Assembly (NCBI RefSeq): GCF_900091565.1
Contig: NZ_FMCV01000018.1
Coordinates: 1 to 64,000, forward strand
Direction of reading: 5' to 3'
Length of the DNA: 64,000 bases
Source: Micromonospora marina
GTDB taxonomy: Bacteria; Actinomycetota; Actinomycetes; Mycobacteriales; Micromonosporaceae
Numbering within the stretch: the first letter of the stretch is position 1; each line of letters starts with the position of its first letter. Of the stretch, positions 26,701 through 38,600 are shown piece after piece. Position numbers and translations under genes: made by a program. A model generated the notes under the pieces. That model was not told the origin of the DNA and did no database searches. It saw only the letters and a list, made by a program, of their open reading frames with translations.

Positions 26701-29006
26701 GCGGCGGGCGTGGCCGCCCAGGCGGTGACGTCGATCGCCGCCTCGGTGGGGCCGTACAGGTTGTGCAGCGCGGCCGACGGGATCGCCGCGACGGCGCGGC
26801 GGGCCAGGTCCGCCGGCAGTTCCTCACCGCTGCACACGATCCGCCGCAGCGACCGGCAGCGGGTCGGGTCGGCCGGGCCGGCGGTGGACAGGAACGCGTC
26901 GAGCATCGACGGCACGAAGTGGACGGTGGTGATCCGCTCCCGTTCGATCAGCTCCCGCAGGTACGCCGGGTCGCGGTGCCCGCCCGGCGCGGCCAGCACC
27001 AGCCGGGCGCCCACGAGCAGCGGCCAGAACACCTCCCACACCGACACGTCGAACCCGATCGGCGTCTTGTGCAGCACCGCGTCGTCCGGGCCGAGCGCGA
27101 AGGCGTCCTGCATCCAGTCGAGCCGGTTGACGATCGCGGCGTGCTCGTTCACCACGCCCTTCGGCCGCCCGGTCGAGCCCGACGTGTAGATCACGTACGC
27201 CGCGTTGCCCGGTCCGGCGGTAGTGCCCCCGGCGGTGTGTGGCCCGTCCGGCCTGGTGTGCGGCCGGTCGGGCGTGGTGAGCGGCAGCACGGTGCCCGGG
27301 ACGGTGAGCCCGTCCGGCACCTCGTCTGCGAGCAGCACCCGGGCGCCGGCGTCGGCGAGCATGAAGGCGAGCCGCTGCGGCGGGTGGTCCGGGTCCAGCG
27401 GCAGGTACGCCGCACCGGCCCGGTGGATGCCGAGCAGCCCGGCGACCAGTCGGTGGGAGCGCGGCTCGTGGACGGCGACGACCGACTCCGGTCCCACGCC
27501 GTACGCGAGCAGCCGCCGCGCCACCTGCTCGGCGGCGGCGGACAGTTGCGCGTACGTCATCCGGGTGTCGCCGTCGACCAGCGCGACCGCGTCGGGCGTG
27601 CGGCGGGCCTGGGCGTCGAACAGCTCCGCCAGGGTGGTCCGGCGTACCGGCGCGGCGGTGGCGTTCCAGCCGGTCAAGACCTGGGCGTGCTCGGCGTCCG
27701 ACATGACCGGCAGCGCGTTCACCCGGGTCCGGGGCGCCGCCACGGCGGCGGCGAACAGCAGCAGGTAGCGGTCCGCGAACGCCTCCATCGCGGTGCGCTC
27801 GAACAGCGCGGTGCGGTACTCCAGCCGCAACTCGTCCCCGGCGATCTCCAGCGACAGGTCGTCCATGGCGCCGCCGAACGCCTCGCCCCGGCCGGTCGGC
27901 AGGTGGTGGAACGTGAGCTGGTACAGCGGCGGCACGCCCGGGTCGCGCCGTACCGCCAGCTCCTCGACGAGCTTCTGGAACGGCATGTCCTGGTGGTCGA
28001 GAGCGTCCAGCACGACCCGGCGGACCCGGCGGACGAGCGTCAGGAACGGTGGGTCACCCGACACGTCGACCCGCAGCACCAGCATGTTCATGAACATGCC
28101 GAGCAGCGGTTCCAGCTCGGCCCGGTCGCGGCCGGCCACCGGCATGCCCACCACCACGTCGTCGCTTCCGGACAGCCGGTGCAGCAGCGCGACGTAGGCG
28201 GCCAGCTGCACCATGAACGGGGTGGCGGCGGTCTGCTGGGACAGCTCCGGCAGCGCCGCCGTCACGTCGCCGGGCAGCGTGCGGCGGATGTCGGCGCCGT
28301 CGAACGTGAGCGTCGCCGGGCGCGGCCGGTCGGTGGTCAGCGCGTGCACGGCGGGCACGCCGGTCAGCGCCTCCCGCCAGTAGTCGCGCAGCTCGTCCCA
28401 CCGGGGGCCGTCGAGGCGGTCGCGTTCCCAGGCCGCGTAGTCGGCGTACTGGACGGGCAGCTCGGGCAGGTCCGGCGCGCGGCCCGCGACGGCGGCGGCG
28501 CACAGCTCGGTCAGTTCGGCGCGCAGGTGGAGCAGGGACGTGCCGTCGAGGATGACGTGGTGCCCGGCGAACAGCAGCCACCAGGTGTCCGGGCCGAGCC
28601 GTAGCAGCCGGGCCCGCCACAGCGGGGCGGCGTCCATCGGCAGGTCGAGACCTGCGTACTCGGCGACGATCCGGGCGCGGGCGGCCTCCCGCTCCGGCTC
28701 GGGCAGCACGGACAGGTCGGTGACCGGCAGCTCCACCGGGACCGTGGGGTGGATGTCCTGGTAGAGCCGCCCGCCGTCCAGGCGAAGCGTGGTGCGCATG
28801 GCCTCGTGCCGGTCGGTGACCGCCCGCAGCGCGGCGAGCGCCTGCGCCGGCCCGGCGCCCGGCGGCAGGGTGACCGCGTCGGTCATCGTGAACAACGGCT
28901 GACCGGGGCTGAGCTGGGCGGTGAACCAGACCCGCTCCTGGGCGTACGAGGCGGGAACGGTGTAGACGTCGCCCACCGAGGTGACGTCGTGGCGCGACTC
29001 GGTCAT
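23685..29006 (-). CDS. NRPS terminal module fused to MFS transporter: C-A(Ser)-PCP-TE-MFS
   Basis: 1773 aa. The C domain (about 10-435) has an intact GHHVILDG. The A domain (about 455-950) reads D-V-W-H-V-S-L-I-D in the specificity positions, the known Ser code. The PCP has Ser1002 in LGGHSLLA. The TE (about 1050-1305) has GHCVGG with Cys1138 where Ser is usual, then THD and EAGHYF for Asp and His. Residues about 1335-1765 are an MFS exporter of about 12 helices (LITASQ-like start, [12 protein letters not shown] loop). The protein should condense Ser onto the chain, release it through a Cys-TE and perhaps pass it to its own membrane part. NRPS-MFS fusions of this order are known from genome annotations. 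The ATG overlaps the PKS stop codon; this is the last gene of the main operon. Confidence 0.93.
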   Translation of the reverse strand: MTESRHDVTSVGDVYTVPASYAQERVWFTAQLSPGQPLFTMTDAVTLPPGAGPAQALAALRAVTDRHEAMRTTLRLDGGRLYQDIHPTVPVELPVTDLSVLPEPEREAARARIVAEYAGLDLPMDAAPLWRARLLRLGPDTWWLLFAGHHVILDGTSLLHLRAELTELCAAAVAGRAPDLPELPVQYADYAAWERDRLDGPRWDELRDYWREALTGVPAVHALTTDRPRPATLTFDGADIRRTLPGDVTAALPELSQQTAATPFMVQLAAYVALLHRLSGSDDVVVGMPVAGRDRAELEPLLGMFMNMLVLRVDVSGDPPFLTLVRRVRRVVLDALDHQDMPFQKLVEELAVRRDPGVPPLYQLTFHHLPTGRGEAFGGAMDDLSLEIAGDELRLEYRTALFERTAMEAFADRYLLLFAAAVAAPRTRVNALPVMSDAEHAQVLTGWNATAAPVRRTTLAELFDAQARRTPDAVALVDGDTRMTYAQLSAAAEQVARRLLAYGVGPESVVAVHEPRSHRLVAGLLGIHRAGAAYLPLDPDHPPQRLAFMLADAGARVLLADEVPDGLTVPGTVLPLTTPDRPHTRPDGPHTAGGTTAGPGNAAYVIYTSGSTGRPKGVVNEHAAIVNRLDWMQDAFALGPDDAVLHKTPIGFDVSVWEVFWPLLVGARLVLAAPGGHRDPAYLRELIERERITTVHFVPSMLDAFLSTAGPADPTRCRSLRRIVCSGEELPADLARRAVAAIPSAALHNLYGPTEAAIDVTAWAATPAALTGVTRVPIGGPIRNVRAYVLDEAMRPVPAGVAGQLHLGGVQVARGYLNRPGLTAGSFVPDPFGEPGGRLYATGDLARWRTDGTLEFLGRIDDQVKLRGLRIELGEIAAVLREQPGVGSAAVVVRGATPAEQRLVAYLTGEAPDPAELRAALKRRLPEYMVPSAFVTLDALPLSGNGKLDVAALPAPSSGVAPAQRRPPVTPVERTVAATWRDVLGVPEVGLDDDFFELGGHSLLAIRMLALLREAYGQVDVGVMDVFAHPTVQGLAALIDAPADQERQRPLLYELTRPVPAGRRVRSYVCVPYGGGLASIYQPLADALPAGHTLFSVAIPGHDVGVRDTELPFDELVERCVAEIQERVDGPLVLYGHCVGGALLTGIARRLHERGRPIEAIYAGGVFPTARPDNMLGRLVDWADSRGADRRYETFLRSIGAELADLDQAQVDRFVHHVRREAAEAQERFTGWLDGEPVRVPAPVISVVGTHDVLTEYYEERYREWSFLGESTALVVLDEAGHYFVKQRAEALAEVLTRTHPGRTGPSAAPLRGDGWQLAATSTDPVTAETGVQPGVRRFLAITASQLISSTGSALTQWAVPVWVYLETGSMLWFGLSGVIAYLPALLTLPVAGAVADRFDRRRVLLAACAAAVTAEALLALLLWTDRLGLAAVYTLVCVLGAASVFQRITYLAAIPQVVPKRYLGHANGIAQLAVGLSSLAVPLLAAGLLAAIGLAGVLVIDIVSYVVAIGVLAAVRFPDLLGRRRKEPFLAELVGGARMAWAEPGFRAMLGFFSLYNLCLASLLLVPPMVLAFGSMGQVGTVAFAEALGAVLGGLAIAVWGGPTRRRMPALIAIAFGVAISLVLSGVRPSLLLVALGSFGVGLGLGLHNGIYLSIIQVKVPQRFHGRVLAIIQTLTWATLPLGFAVLVPLSGSLLEPMFAPGGALAGSVGALIGTGPGRGLGFAFVVSGLALAVVAVGAYGVRRLRLFDTETPDAPADATEWLPHLRRVDDL

Positions 29007-32000
29007 CCCGGCCGTCCCGGCCGGCGCAGGCGCGGGATGGGCGCCTCGACCGGTGGAGCGGCGCGCAGCGACTCGATCCGGGCGGCCATCGCCGCGACTG
29101 TTGGCGCGTCGAACAGCACCCGCATCGACAGCCGGGCACCCACCGCCTGCCGGATCCGCAGCACCAGCTGCGCGGCCACGAGCGAGGTGCCGCCGAGGCG
29201 GAAGAAGTCGTCGTGCGGGCCGACCTCGGCCACGCCCAGCACGTCCCGCCAGATCCGGGCGACCGTGGCGGTCAGGTCCCCGTCGGCGGCGGTCACCGTC
29301 GAGGTGGTGGCCGCCGTGGCCGAGGCGAGCCGCCGCTCGTGCCCGGCGACCGCCTCCACGGTGTAGGCGCCGACCGCCACCGAGCCGGTACGCCCCTCGG
29401 CGAGGACCCGCAGCGCCGCCCGCACTGCCGCATCCGGTGCCAGCCCGTCGTGGCCGGGTACGCCCTCGTCCCGCCACGCGCCCCAGGCCACCGACAGCAC
29501 AGGCGCCCGCCAGCCGTGCGGGCTGCGTGCGTACGCGTCGAGGAACGCGTTGGCGGCCGTGTCGTCGGCGCGGCCCAGGCCGCCGGCGAGCGCTGTCACC
29601 GAGGAGCTGAGCAGCACGAAGTCGAGCGGCAGGTCACCGAAGACCGCGCGCAGCGCCAGCGCGCCGGTGACCTTCGGCAGCAGTTCGGCGGCCGCCTCGG
29701 CCGGTCGCGACCCGGCGGACAGCCCGGTGTCGGGCAGCCGCGCGGCGTGCACGATGCCGTCGAGTCCGCCGAGGTCGTCCTCGATGCCGGCGCGTACCGC
29801 CCGCAGCGCGTCCACGTCTGTCACGTCGGCGCGCACGTGGCGGACCTGCGCCCCGGCCCGTTCCAGCGCCTGGACCAGGTCCGGCCGGGCGGTGCGTCCG
29901 ACCAGGACCAGCCGCGCGCCCCGGCGGGCCAGTTCGGCGGCGAACGCCCCGCCCACCCGGCCCAGCCCGCCGGTGATCAGGTAGCGCCCGCCGTCGCGCA
30001 CCACCGGCCCGGTACGCCGGCGCGGCGGCGCCGCCGCGAACCCGCGGGTCCAGCGGCGCCCGCCCAGCCGCAGCGCGACCGCCTCGGCCCGCTCTGCGCC
30101 GAGCAGTTCGTCCGCCAGCGCGTCCGCGCCCGGATCGGCCGGGTCGGCGTCGACCCAGTGGCAGCGCAGGCCCTGACGTTCCAGCGGCACCGAGCGCACC
30201 ACCCCGGCCACCGTGGCGTGTTCCGGGCGCAGCAGGTCGACGCCGGTCACGTCGGCCGTGCCGGCGGTCACCACGTCCAGCGCCACGTCGGCGGCCGGCA
30301 ACGCCTCCAGCAGCGTCAGCAGCGCGAGGTACCCGTGTTCCTGGGCCGCCGTCACGGCGCCGACGCCGGTGCCGGCCGGGTCGCCGTCGAGCGCCCACGC
30401 GTGCACGATCCGGGCGGCCCGGCCGTCGTCGGCGCACTCGTCGAGCAGGCGCTGGTGGTCGGCGACGCCGGCCGGGCGCAGCCGGTAGCCGTCCGGGCGG
30501 ACCGCGAAGGCCGGTCCGGGCCGGACCACCGTGACGTCCGCGCCGCGCTCGCGCAGCCGGTCCCCGAGCGCCTCGCCGCGCTCCCCGGCGACGAACAGCA
30601 GCAGCGGCCCGGGCGCCTCGCCGGGCGCGGCGTCGGGCAGTTGACGCCAGACCGGCACCTCGACCACGCCGTCGTCGTACCGCTCTTCGGTGGCCGGCGC
30701 GGCGGGTGCCGCCACCGGCGCCGGATCGATCCAGTGCCGGGCGCGCTGGTACGGGTAGCCGGGCAGCGGCACCCGGCGCGGCGTGCCGGACGCGGGCACC
30801 CGCACCGGAACCCCGGCCGTCCACAGCCGGCCCGCCGCCTCGTACGCGGTCTGCCGGTCGGTAAGCCGCTCCCCCGGCGCGGGCAGTGTACGCAGCGGCG
30901 ACCGGGCACCCGCCGGCAGGCTGAGCCGGGCGAGACCGGCGAGCTGCCGGCCGGGGCCGCACTCCAGGAGCAGCAGGTCCTCGGCGGCGCCGGTCGCGGC
31001 GAGCGCGGCCACCGTGGCGCCGAACCGGACCGGGCGGCACATCTGGTCGGCCCAGTACGCCGGGTCGGTGATCTGCTCGTCGGTGAACGGCGCGGCGGTC
31101 GCGGCCGAGAACACCGCCAGGTCCGGCGCCCGGCGCGGCACCGCCGCCACGAGCGCCGCGAAGTCGTCGCGCACCGCCGCCAGCAGCGGCACGTGCATCG
31201 CGTACGGCGACCGCAGCGGCGTGCAGCCGATACCGCGCTCGCGCAGGAGGACCTCGGCGGCGGCGACCGGTTCCGGCGCGCCGCCCACCACACAGGTGTG
31301 CGGGCCGTTGCTGATCGCCACCGCGACACCGTCGGGCAGCAGCGGCGCGATCTCGTCGGCGCCGCGCTGCACGGCGAGCATCCGGCCCTCCGGTGCGGCC
31401 TGGACCAGGCGGCCCCGGGCGGCGGCGAGCCGCAGCGCGTCCGGCAGGTCGAACACCCCGGCCACCGTCGCGGCGACCAGTTCGCCGACGGAGTGGCCGA
31501 TCAGCGCGTCGGGCGTGACGCCCCAGTGCCGCCACAGCGCCGCCAGCGCGTACTCGACGGCGAACAGCGCGGGCTGCGCCACCGCCGGTCCGGCCAGCCG
31601 TTCGTCCGCACCGGGTCCGGCGTCGAAGATCATCTCGTTCGCGTCCCAGCCGAGGACCGCGGCGCACTCGTCCACGGCGGCGGCGAACACCGGCTCGGTC
31701 GCGGCCAGGTGCGCGCCCATGCCGGGGTGCTGCGCGCCCTGACCGGGCAGGAGCAGGCCCACCCGGGGCGGCGCCGCGGCGTCCCCGGTGGCGCGGCGCT
31801 TCGGGTCGGTGAGCGCCGCCGCAGCGCGGGCCCGGTCGACGGCGACGACGGCGGCGCGGTGCCGGTGGGCCGGCCGGCCCTCCCGCAGCGTGTACGCCAC
31901 GTCGCGCAGCTCCACATCGGGCGCGCCGGTGAGCCGCTCGGCCAGCCGGGCACAGGCGGCGGCCAGCCCGTCGGGGGTCGCGGCCGACACCTGGAGCAGC

Positions 32001-33343
32001 TCGCCGCCGCCGTGATCCGGCTCCGGGGGTACGCGGGGCGGCGCCTCCTGGAGCACCAGGTGCGCGTTGGTTCCGCCCAGGCCGAGCGAGCTGACGCCGG
32101 CCCGCAGCGGTCCCTCGCCCTCCGGCTCCCACTTGGTCAACGTGGACACCACGTAGAACGGGCTCGCCTCGATGCCGATGTCGGGGTGCGGCCGGTCGTG
32201 GTTGACGGTGGGCGGGATGAGCCGGTGCCGCATCGACAGCACGGTCTTGATCAGGCCGATCACACCACCGGCCGCGCTGAGGTGACCGATGTTGGCCTTG
32301 GTGGACCCGACGCCGCACCAGCCGCGCTCGGCGGTCCGCCGCCCGTACGCGGTGCTCAGCGCCGCCAGCTCGATCGAGTCGCCGAGGACGGTGCCGGTGC
32401 CGTGCGCCTCGACGTAGCCGACCGAACGCGGGGCGACGCCGGCGACCGCGAGCGCCTGCGTGACCACCTCCACCTGCCCGGTGACGCTCGGCGCGGTGAA
32501 GCTCGCCTTGGCCGACCCGTCGTTGTTCACCGCGTTGCCGATGACCAGCGCCCGGATGTCGTCGCCGTCGGCGATCGCGTCGGAGAGCCGCTTGAGCACG
32601 ACCACGCCGACGCCGCTGCCGTAGACGGTGCCGTCGGCGTCCGCGTCGAACGGGCGGCAGTGCCCGCCGGCGGAGGTGTAGCCCTCGTCGGCGACGTACC
32701 CGACGCCGTGCGGCAGTTCCACGCACACCCCGCCGGCCAGCGCCGTGTCGCACTCGCCGCTGCGCAGCGCCTCGGCGGCCAGGTGCACCGCGACGAGCGA
32801 CGACGAGCAGGCGGTCTGCACGGTCATCGCCGGGCCGCGCAGGCCGAGCCGGAACGCGACGGCGCTGGCCAGGTAGTCCGGCTTGTTGCCGAGCGACACC
32901 CGCAGCTCACCGGCGTCCGCGAGCGCCCGCGGGTTCCGCCGGACGTTCAGCCACTGGTACAGGTCGGCGTTGCCGCCCGCGTACACGCCGATCTCGCCGT
33001 CGTAGCGAGCCGGGTCGCAGCCGGCGTCGGTGAGCGCGGCGTGCGCGTGTTCCAGGAACAGCCGCTGCTGCGGGTCGGTCAGCTCCGCGTCCCGCGGACT
33101 CATCCCGAACAGCTCCGCGTCGAACCGGTCCACGCCGTCGAGCACGGCGGCCACCGGCACGTACGCCGGGTCGTCGAGCTGCTCGGCGGTGACACCCCGG
33201 GCCAGCAGCTCCGCGCGGGTCAACCGGGTCAGCGACTCGGCGCCGACGACCAGGTTGCGCCAGAACTCCTCCGCCGACGCCGCCCCCGGTACGCGCAGGC
33301 TGAGCCCGACGATCGCGATCGGCTCCACTGTCTCGTTCGTCAC
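29003..33343 (-). CDS. type I polyketide synthase module KS-AT-KR-ACP
   Basis: 1446 aa. The KS (1-430) has the full Cys179-His314-His354 set (TACSSS, EAHGTGT, NIGHL). The AT (about 530-835) has GHSVGE and YAMH; this is neither the classic malonyl HAFH nor the methylmalonyl YASH, with malonyl more likely. The KR (about 1110-1290) keeps the nucleotide motif TGGLGRVGG, but Asp1261 stands where the catalytic Tyr should be (ADDTAAN). The ACP (about 1345-1420) has GGTSL. The module should add one two-carbon unit, probably leaving a beta-ketone. The GTG start overlaps the stop codon of the second LanB-like gene. Confidence 0.93.
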   Translation of the reverse strand: MTNETVEPIAIVGLSLRVPGAASAEEFWRNLVVGAESLTRLTRAELLARGVTAEQLDDPAYVPVAAVLDGVDRFDAELFGMSPRDAELTDPQQRLFLEHAHAALTDAGCDPARYDGEIGVYAGGNADLYQWLNVRRNPRALADAGELRVSLGNKPDYLASAVAFRLGLRGPAMTVQTACSSSLVAVHLAAEALRSGECDTALAGGVCVELPHGVGYVADEGYTSAGGHCRPFDADADGTVYGSGVGVVVLKRLSDAIADGDDIRALVIGNAVNNDGSAKASFTAPSVTGQVEVVTQALAVAGVAPRSVGYVEAHGTGTVLGDSIELAALSTAYGRRTAERGWCGVGSTKANIGHLSAAGGVIGLIKTVLSMRHRLIPPTVNHDRPHPDIGIEASPFYVVSTLTKWEPEGEGPLRAGVSSLGLGGTNAHLVLQEAPPRVPPEPDHGGGELLQVSAATPDGLAAACARLAERLTGAPDVELRDVAYTLREGRPAHRHRAAVVAVDRARAAAALTDPKRRATGDAAAPPRVGLLLPGQGAQHPGMGAHLAATEPVFAAAVDECAAVLGWDANEMIFDAGPGADERLAGPAVAQPALFAVEYALAALWRHWGVTPDALIGHSVGELVAATVAGVFDLPDALRLAAARGRLVQAAPEGRMLAVQRGADEIAPLLPDGVAVAISNGPHTCVVGGAPEPVAAAEVLLRERGIGCTPLRSPYAMHVPLLAAVRDDFAALVAAVPRRAPDLAVFSAATAAPFTDEQITDPAYWADQMCRPVRFGATVAALAATGAAEDLLLLECGPGRQLAGLARLSLPAGARSPLRTLPAPGERLTDRQTAYEAAGRLWTAGVPVRVPASGTPRRVPLPGYPYQRARHWIDPAPVAAPAAPATEERYDDGVVEVPVWRQLPDAAPGEAPGPLLLFVAGERGEALGDRLRERGADVTVVRPGPAFAVRPDGYRLRPAGVADHQRLLDECADDGRAARIVHAWALDGDPAGTGVGAVTAAQEHGYLALLTLLEALPAADVALDVVTAGTADVTGVDLLRPEHATVAGVVRSVPLERQGLRCHWVDADPADPGADALADELLGAERAEAVALRLGGRRWTRGFAAAPPRRRTGPVVRDGGRYLITGGLGRVGGAFAAELARRGARLVLVGRTARPDLVQALERAGAQVRHVRADVTDVDALRAVRAGIEDDLGGLDGIVHAARLPDTGLSAGSRPAEAAAELLPKVTGALALRAVFGDLPLDFVLLSSSVTALAGGLGRADDTAANAFLDAYARSPHGWRAPVLSVAWGAWRDEGVPGHDGLAPDAAVRAALRVLAEGRTGSVAVGAYTVEAVAGHERRLASATAATTSTVTAADGDLTATVARIWRDVLGVAEVGPHDDFFRLGGTSLVAAQLVLRIRQAVGARLSMRVLFDAPTVAAMAARIESLRAAPPVEAPIPRLRRPGRPG

Positions 33344-35655
33344 GCCATGACCTCCGGCTCGGCCGAATCGCTGATGTGCAGGCGCAGTTCGCTGGCGTAC
33401 CGGCGGCCCGCGGCGTCGGGCAGCCACGCCTGCCCGGGCACGGGCAGCAGCTCCGACACCGTCACGGCCACGTCGTCGCCACCGGCCCGCCGGGCGGCGC
33501 GCAGCAGCAGGCAGAGCCGGTTCGCGTAGACCGGGCTGCTCAGGTCCACGTAGGCGGGTTTGAGTTCGGTGGCCACCCGGACGAAGACCCGCTCCGGCAG
33601 GCCCAGCGCGGCCCGCCAGCGGCGGACCGCCAGGTAGCGCCGCGCCTGGTCGACGGCGTCGGCCAGGCCGGTCGCCCCGACGGTGGTGCGCCAGGTCTCC
33701 CGCGCCAGCACCAGCCGGTCGACTGTCACCCGGGGGTTGTGCGGGCGGTCGGTCATCAGCTTGAACGCGTCGCCCGCGTGCACCGCGATCAGGTCGGAGA
33801 ACACCTCGACCAGCGGCCAGCGCGTGCCGTCCGGACCGGTCGCCACCAGCACGCCGTCCACCTCGGACACGATCGCCGCGTTCGCCGGCACGAGCCGGTC
33901 GCGCGGTGCGCCGGGCGCGTCGGCGAACGCGAGCCGGTGGTCGTCCGGCCCGGACAGGGACGCCGACAGCCGCCCACCGACGCGGGGGAAGTCGACCGGG
34001 TAGAGCGGGCGCAGCCGCCGCGGGCCCAGGTCGGCCGCGTACGCGCGCCGCAGCCGCTCCACGTCGGGGTGACAGTGCGTGAACAGCTCGGCGTTGAACG
34101 TGGCGTACGCGGCGTGCAGCTCGCCGAGCACCGCCCCGAACTCGCCGGCGGCCAGCGCCTCGGGCGACTCGGCGAACAGTTGCAGGTCCGGGCTGTGCAC
34201 CCGGCCCGCGCTCCAGCCGGGGCGCGTCGCCGGGAACTCGGCGGCCACCCGGGGCGCCAGCTCGGCCGCGCCGAACCGCAGACGGGCCGTCCCGGCTGGT
34301 AGTCCGGCCAGCCCGAGCACCCGCTCCCAGCGGGCGGCGAACTCGGCGGCGACCCGGTCCACCGGCCGGTCGCCGGGCCCGAACAGCGGCCCCTGCGCGA
34401 CGAACCACAGGTCACCGAGCCGGACCTGCCCGTCGCCGCGCAGGTCGTCGTACAGGTCGCGCAGCGCGTCGCCGTACGCCGTGGCCAGTTCGGCGGTGAG
34501 CCAACGCGCCGCCCGCAGCGGCAGGGCCAGCGCCGGGGCCAGCGCGTCGAGCAGGCCGCCGCCGACTGTGAGGTCCACGTCGCGTGCGGTCTCCTCGTGG
34601 CACAGCGCCCGCCCGGCGTAGTTCTGCCCGGCCCGGCGGCGCGGCGGCAGCCCGGTGAGCGCGGTGAACTCGGCGTCCAGCGCGGACAGCGCGCCGGTGA
34701 GCGCGGCCGGGTCACCGGCGGCACCGGCGACCCGGGTCCGGGCGGCGGCCAGCCGGTCCAGCCCGGCCAGCGCCCGTGCCCGGCAGTCCGGCTCGCCGAT
34801 CGCGGCGATCCGCTCCCGCAGGCGGTCCTGCGCGGAGAGCCCCTGCGGCAGGTCGAAGTCCCAGCGCAGCAGCCCTCGTTCGACGAGCTGCGCGAGCAGG
34901 AGGAAACCCTCCTCGGCGCGGCGTACGCCGGTGTGCCCGTCGCGCACCAGGTCGTCGACGACGTCCCGGGCCGGGCGGGTGCCGTCGCACCGGCCCAGCG
35001 CGATCGACTCGCTCAACGACACCTGTTCCGGGCGCTGGGCGGGCCGGTGCACGACCCGGCCCTCCAGGTGCGTGTGCGGCGCCCGGACCGGGGCGAGCCA
35101 CTGCCGGACCCGCGGGTCGGCGGCGAGCCGGTCGGCGTACGCGGCGAGCGCCCAGTGTTCGAGGTGGACGGCGCGGCGGCGGAGCAGCCCGGGGCCGGGC
35201 ACGGCGGTGACGCCCGGCGCGCCGGGTGTCAGGGTGCCCCAGCACACCGGCCCGAAGAAGCCGATGGTCTCGCACTTGGCGACGTAGCGCTGCCAGTACC
35301 CGGCGACGACGTTCTCCCGGCCCCGGCGTCGTACGTTGCGTGGCGCGTCCGGGCCGTCGCGGACCAGCCCGTCCAGCGCCACCAGCGCCTCCGGGTTCTG
35401 CCAGGCGACGGCCTCGCGGAACAGCGGGTCGGCCGCGATCCCGCACAGCGCCGCCGACGACGCCCGGACGGCTGTGGCGTACGCGGCGGTGAACGCCGCC
35501 TCGTCCAGGTCACCGGAGAGGTGCCGGTCGGCGGCGTCGGCGCAGTCCGGCGCGGCGAACCGGTCCAGTCCGTCGGCGGGGAACCCGGCGCTGCGCAGCA
35601 GCACGTCCCGCCACACCGACCAGCCGGTGTCGCCGAGGGGGACCAGGTACGTCAC
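33340..35655 (-). CDS. LanB-like protein (lantibiotic dehydratase N-terminal domain), copy 2
   Basis: 771 aa, co-linear over its whole length with the plus-strand copy ([62 protein letters not shown]). It has no elimination domain. It lies inside the operon between an A-PCP-C-PCP synthetase and the PKS, with 4-nt overlaps on both sides, so it is made together with them. An aminoacyl-tRNA-dependent reaction on a carrier-bound or released peptide is the simplest idea, but this is inference. A second idea is a pseudo-enzyme or scaffold. Confidence 0.8.
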   Translation of the reverse strand: MTYLVPLGDTGWSVWRDVLLRSAGFPADGLDRFAAPDCADAADRHLSGDLDEAAFTAAYATAVRASSAALCGIAADPLFREAVAWQNPEALVALDGLVRDGPDAPRNVRRRGRENVVAGYWQRYVAKCETIGFFGPVCWGTLTPGAPGVTAVPGPGLLRRRAVHLEHWALAAYADRLAADPRVRQWLAPVRAPHTHLEGRVVHRPAQRPEQVSLSESIALGRCDGTRPARDVVDDLVRDGHTGVRRAEEGFLLLAQLVERGLLRWDFDLPQGLSAQDRLRERIAAIGEPDCRARALAGLDRLAAARTRVAGAAGDPAALTGALSALDAEFTALTGLPPRRRAGQNYAGRALCHEETARDVDLTVGGGLLDALAPALALPLRAARWLTAELATAYGDALRDLYDDLRGDGQVRLGDLWFVAQGPLFGPGDRPVDRVAAEFAARWERVLGLAGLPAGTARLRFGAAELAPRVAAEFPATRPGWSAGRVHSPDLQLFAESPEALAAGEFGAVLGELHAAYATFNAELFTHCHPDVERLRRAYAADLGPRRLRPLYPVDFPRVGGRLSASLSGPDDHRLAFADAPGAPRDRLVPANAAIVSEVDGVLVATGPDGTRWPLVEVFSDLIAVHAGDAFKLMTDRPHNPRVTVDRLVLARETWRTTVGATGLADAVDQARRYLAVRRWRAALGLPERVFVRVATELKPAYVDLSSPVYANRLCLLLRAARRAGGDDVAVTVSELLPVPGQAWLPDAAGRRYASELRLHISDSAEPEVMA

Positions 35656-38600
35656 CGCGGCTCCTCCTCCGCCGCCGGGCGGCGCTGGACCCGCTGACGG
35701 CGCAGCGCGCCCCGGCGCGCTGCGCGTTCCACCGCCTCGTCCCCGGCGTCCTCGCCCGGCGCGCTGACGCTGTCCAGATGCGCGGCGAGCGCACGGACGG
35801 TCGGGTGGTGGAACAGGTCCACGACCCGCAGGCTCGTGCCGAGCAGCCGGTTGAGCTGCCGTTGCACGACCGCGACCGCGAGCGAGCCGCCGCCGACGTC
35901 GAAGAAGCTGTCGGTCGCGGCCACCTCCGGTACGCCGAGCACGTCGCACCAGACCGAGGCGATCCGCCGCTCGGTGGCGGTGGCCGGGCGGGCCGCGGGC
36001 AGCCCGGCGCGGCCTCCGGCCCGGTTCACCCGGGCGACGCGGGACACGTCGCCGGCCGTTCCGGCTTCGACGGCGGTCCAGGCGGGCAGCTCCGCCACCG
36101 GCCGCTCCGGGTCGGCGGTGCCGGCACGCAGCAGCCGCTCGACGTCGGCGAGCACCTCGGTGACCAGGGCCTCGCCGTAGACGTCCGGGTTGAAGACGAT
36201 CTCCACGCGCAGCCGCCCGTCCCGGGTGATGCCGTAGAGCGTGAGGTCGAACGGGGAGCCGGGCGCGGGCACCGGCACCGGTTCGGCGGTCAGGCCGGCC
36301 AGGTCCAGCCGGGGTTCGTCGAACGTGTACATGTTGAACAGCACCTGCACCAGCGGGCTGCGGTCGAGCAGGCCGCCCAGGCCGAGGCCACCGACGATGC
36401 GTTCGACGGGCGCCTCCGGGTGGGCGAGCGCGGCGAGCAGTTCCTCCCAGGCGGCGCGGACGTGCGCGGCGAAGCCCGCCCCGGGCGTCTGGCGCAGCCG
36501 CAGTGGCGCGATCTCGATGAAGAAGCCGACCATCGGTTCGAAGTCGGCGGCCCGCCGGTCCACTGTGGGGGTGCCGACCACCAGGTCGGGCAGGCCGGCA
36601 CGCCGGGCCAGCACCAGCGCGAACGCGGCGAGCACGACGGCTGCCGGGGTCGCGCCGAGCCCGGCGGCGAGGTCGGTGAGCGCGGCGGTGGCGGCCCGGT
36701 CCAGCCGGGTGCGCACCGTCGCGCTGGTGTAGGTCTGTTCGGCCGGCCGGTCCCGTCCCCCGGGTAGGCGCAGCACCGCCGGTGCCCCGGTCAGGTGGTC
36801 CAGCCACCAGTCGAGGTCGGCGGCGGCGCGGCGCCGGGACCGGTCGGCGCGCCAGGCCACGTAGTCGCCGTACGTGGCGGGCAGCGGCGGCAGCGGCGGC
36901 CCGCCCCCGAGCGCGGCCCGGTACGCGGCGGCGAGGTCGGCGTAGAACAGCGACTGGGACCAGCCGTCGAACACGGCGTGGTGGGCGTAGACGGCCAGCA
37001 CGTGCTCGTCGGCGCCGGTGCGGATCAGCTCGGCCCGCCACAGCGTGTCGGTGGCCAGCGCGAACGGTGTGGTGGCGTGCGCCGCGAGGTGACCGGCGAG
37101 GTCCGTGCCCGGGTCGAGGTCGCGCACCGGCAGCGGCACCGGCGTCGGCGGGTCGGCGACCGCGTACGGCACGCCGTCGCGCTCCGGGATGCGCCAGCGC
37201 AGGATCTGCTGGCGCTCCGCGACGGCGGTGAGCGCGGTGGCGAGCGCCGCCACGTCGAGCGGGCCGGTGAGCCGTTCGGCGAACGCGACGTTGTACGCCG
37301 ACGCGGCGGCCGGGAAGTAGCGGTCGAGGAACCACAGCCGCTGCTGCGCCGGGGACAGCGCTGGTGGCCGTCCCCGGACGACGGGGGCCGGGCCGGTCCG
37401 GGCGGCGGCGTCGGCGCGGGCGGCGATGCCGCGCGGCGTCCGCCCGGCCAGCACGTCCTCGATGGCGAGGTCGCGGCCGAGCCGTTCGCGCAGGTCGGCG
37501 ACCAGCCGCATCGCCGTGATGGAGTGCCCGCCGTGGTGGAAGAAGTCGTCGTCGCGGCCGACTGCGGGCACGTCCAGCAGCGCGGCCCACGCCTGCGCCA
37601 CGAGGCGTTCGGTGTCGGTGGCGGGCGGCTCGCCGGACGGGGCGGCGGCCGGTCCGGCGACGTCGAGCGCGGCCAGCCGCTCGGTGTCGATCTTCCCGTT
37701 GATGGTGATGGGCAGCGCGGGCAGGGTGCGCATCCGGGCCGGTACGGCGGCGGGCGGCAGCAGCCGGTGACAGTGGTCGCGCAGTTGGGCCACGTCCAGG
37801 CCGGTCGCCACGTACGCGACGAGTTCCTGACCGCCGGGGCCGGCGCGGACCTGGACGCTGGCCAGGTCGACGTCCGGGTGGCGGCGCAGCACCGCTTCGA
37901 CCTCGCCCAGCTCGATCCGCTGCCCCCGGATCTTGACCTGCCGGTCGGCCCGGCCGAGGAACTCCAGGTTCCCGTCCGGCAGCCACCGGGCCAGGTCACC
38001 GGTGCGGTACAGCCGCTCCCCCGGCTCGCCGGAGAACGGGTCCGGGAGGAACCGTTGCGCGGTACGGGCGGCGTCGAACAGGTATCCGCGGCCCAGCCCG
38101 GGACCACCGGCGAGCACCTCGCCGATCTCCCCCGGGCCCACCTCGCGCAACGCGTCGTCGACCAGGTGGATGCGATGGTTCGCGGCGGGCCGCCCGATCG
38201 GGATGGGCCGGGTCCACTCGCCGCTGCCCTCGAACCAGGTCACCAGCACCGTCGCCTCGGTCGGGCCGTACACGCTGATGAAGCGGCGTCCGCCCGCGGT
38301 CCAGCGGCCCACCTGTTCCGGGCCGGTCGCCTCGCCGCCGGTGACGACCAGCCGTACGCCTGGGAGCCGGCCCGGGTCCAGCAGCGGCAGGATCGGCGGC
38401 GGCAGCACCACCACGTCGACGGACTGCTCGGCGCAGATCCGGTAGAGCCGGGTCGGGTCGGCCCGTTCGGCGTCACCGGCGAGCACGACGGTGCCCCCGG
38501 CGGCGAGCGGGGCGAGCATGTCGGCCACCGACGCGTCGAACCCGATCGACGCGAACGCCAGGCACCGGGTCGCCGCGTCGAACCCGCAGAACTCCGCGAT

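Noticed and set aside
29213-33529. Very long open frames on the strand opposite the NRPS/PKS genes (also in most other genes)
   Set aside because: They are mirror frames produced by high third-position GC; their translations are rich in Arg, Gly, His and Gln without known motifs.
21357-35655. A lanthipeptide cluster based on the LanB-like genes
   Set aside because: I found no short precursor gene, no LanC cyclase and no elimination domain near either LanB-like gene; the neighbours are NRPS, PKS and ACP genes.
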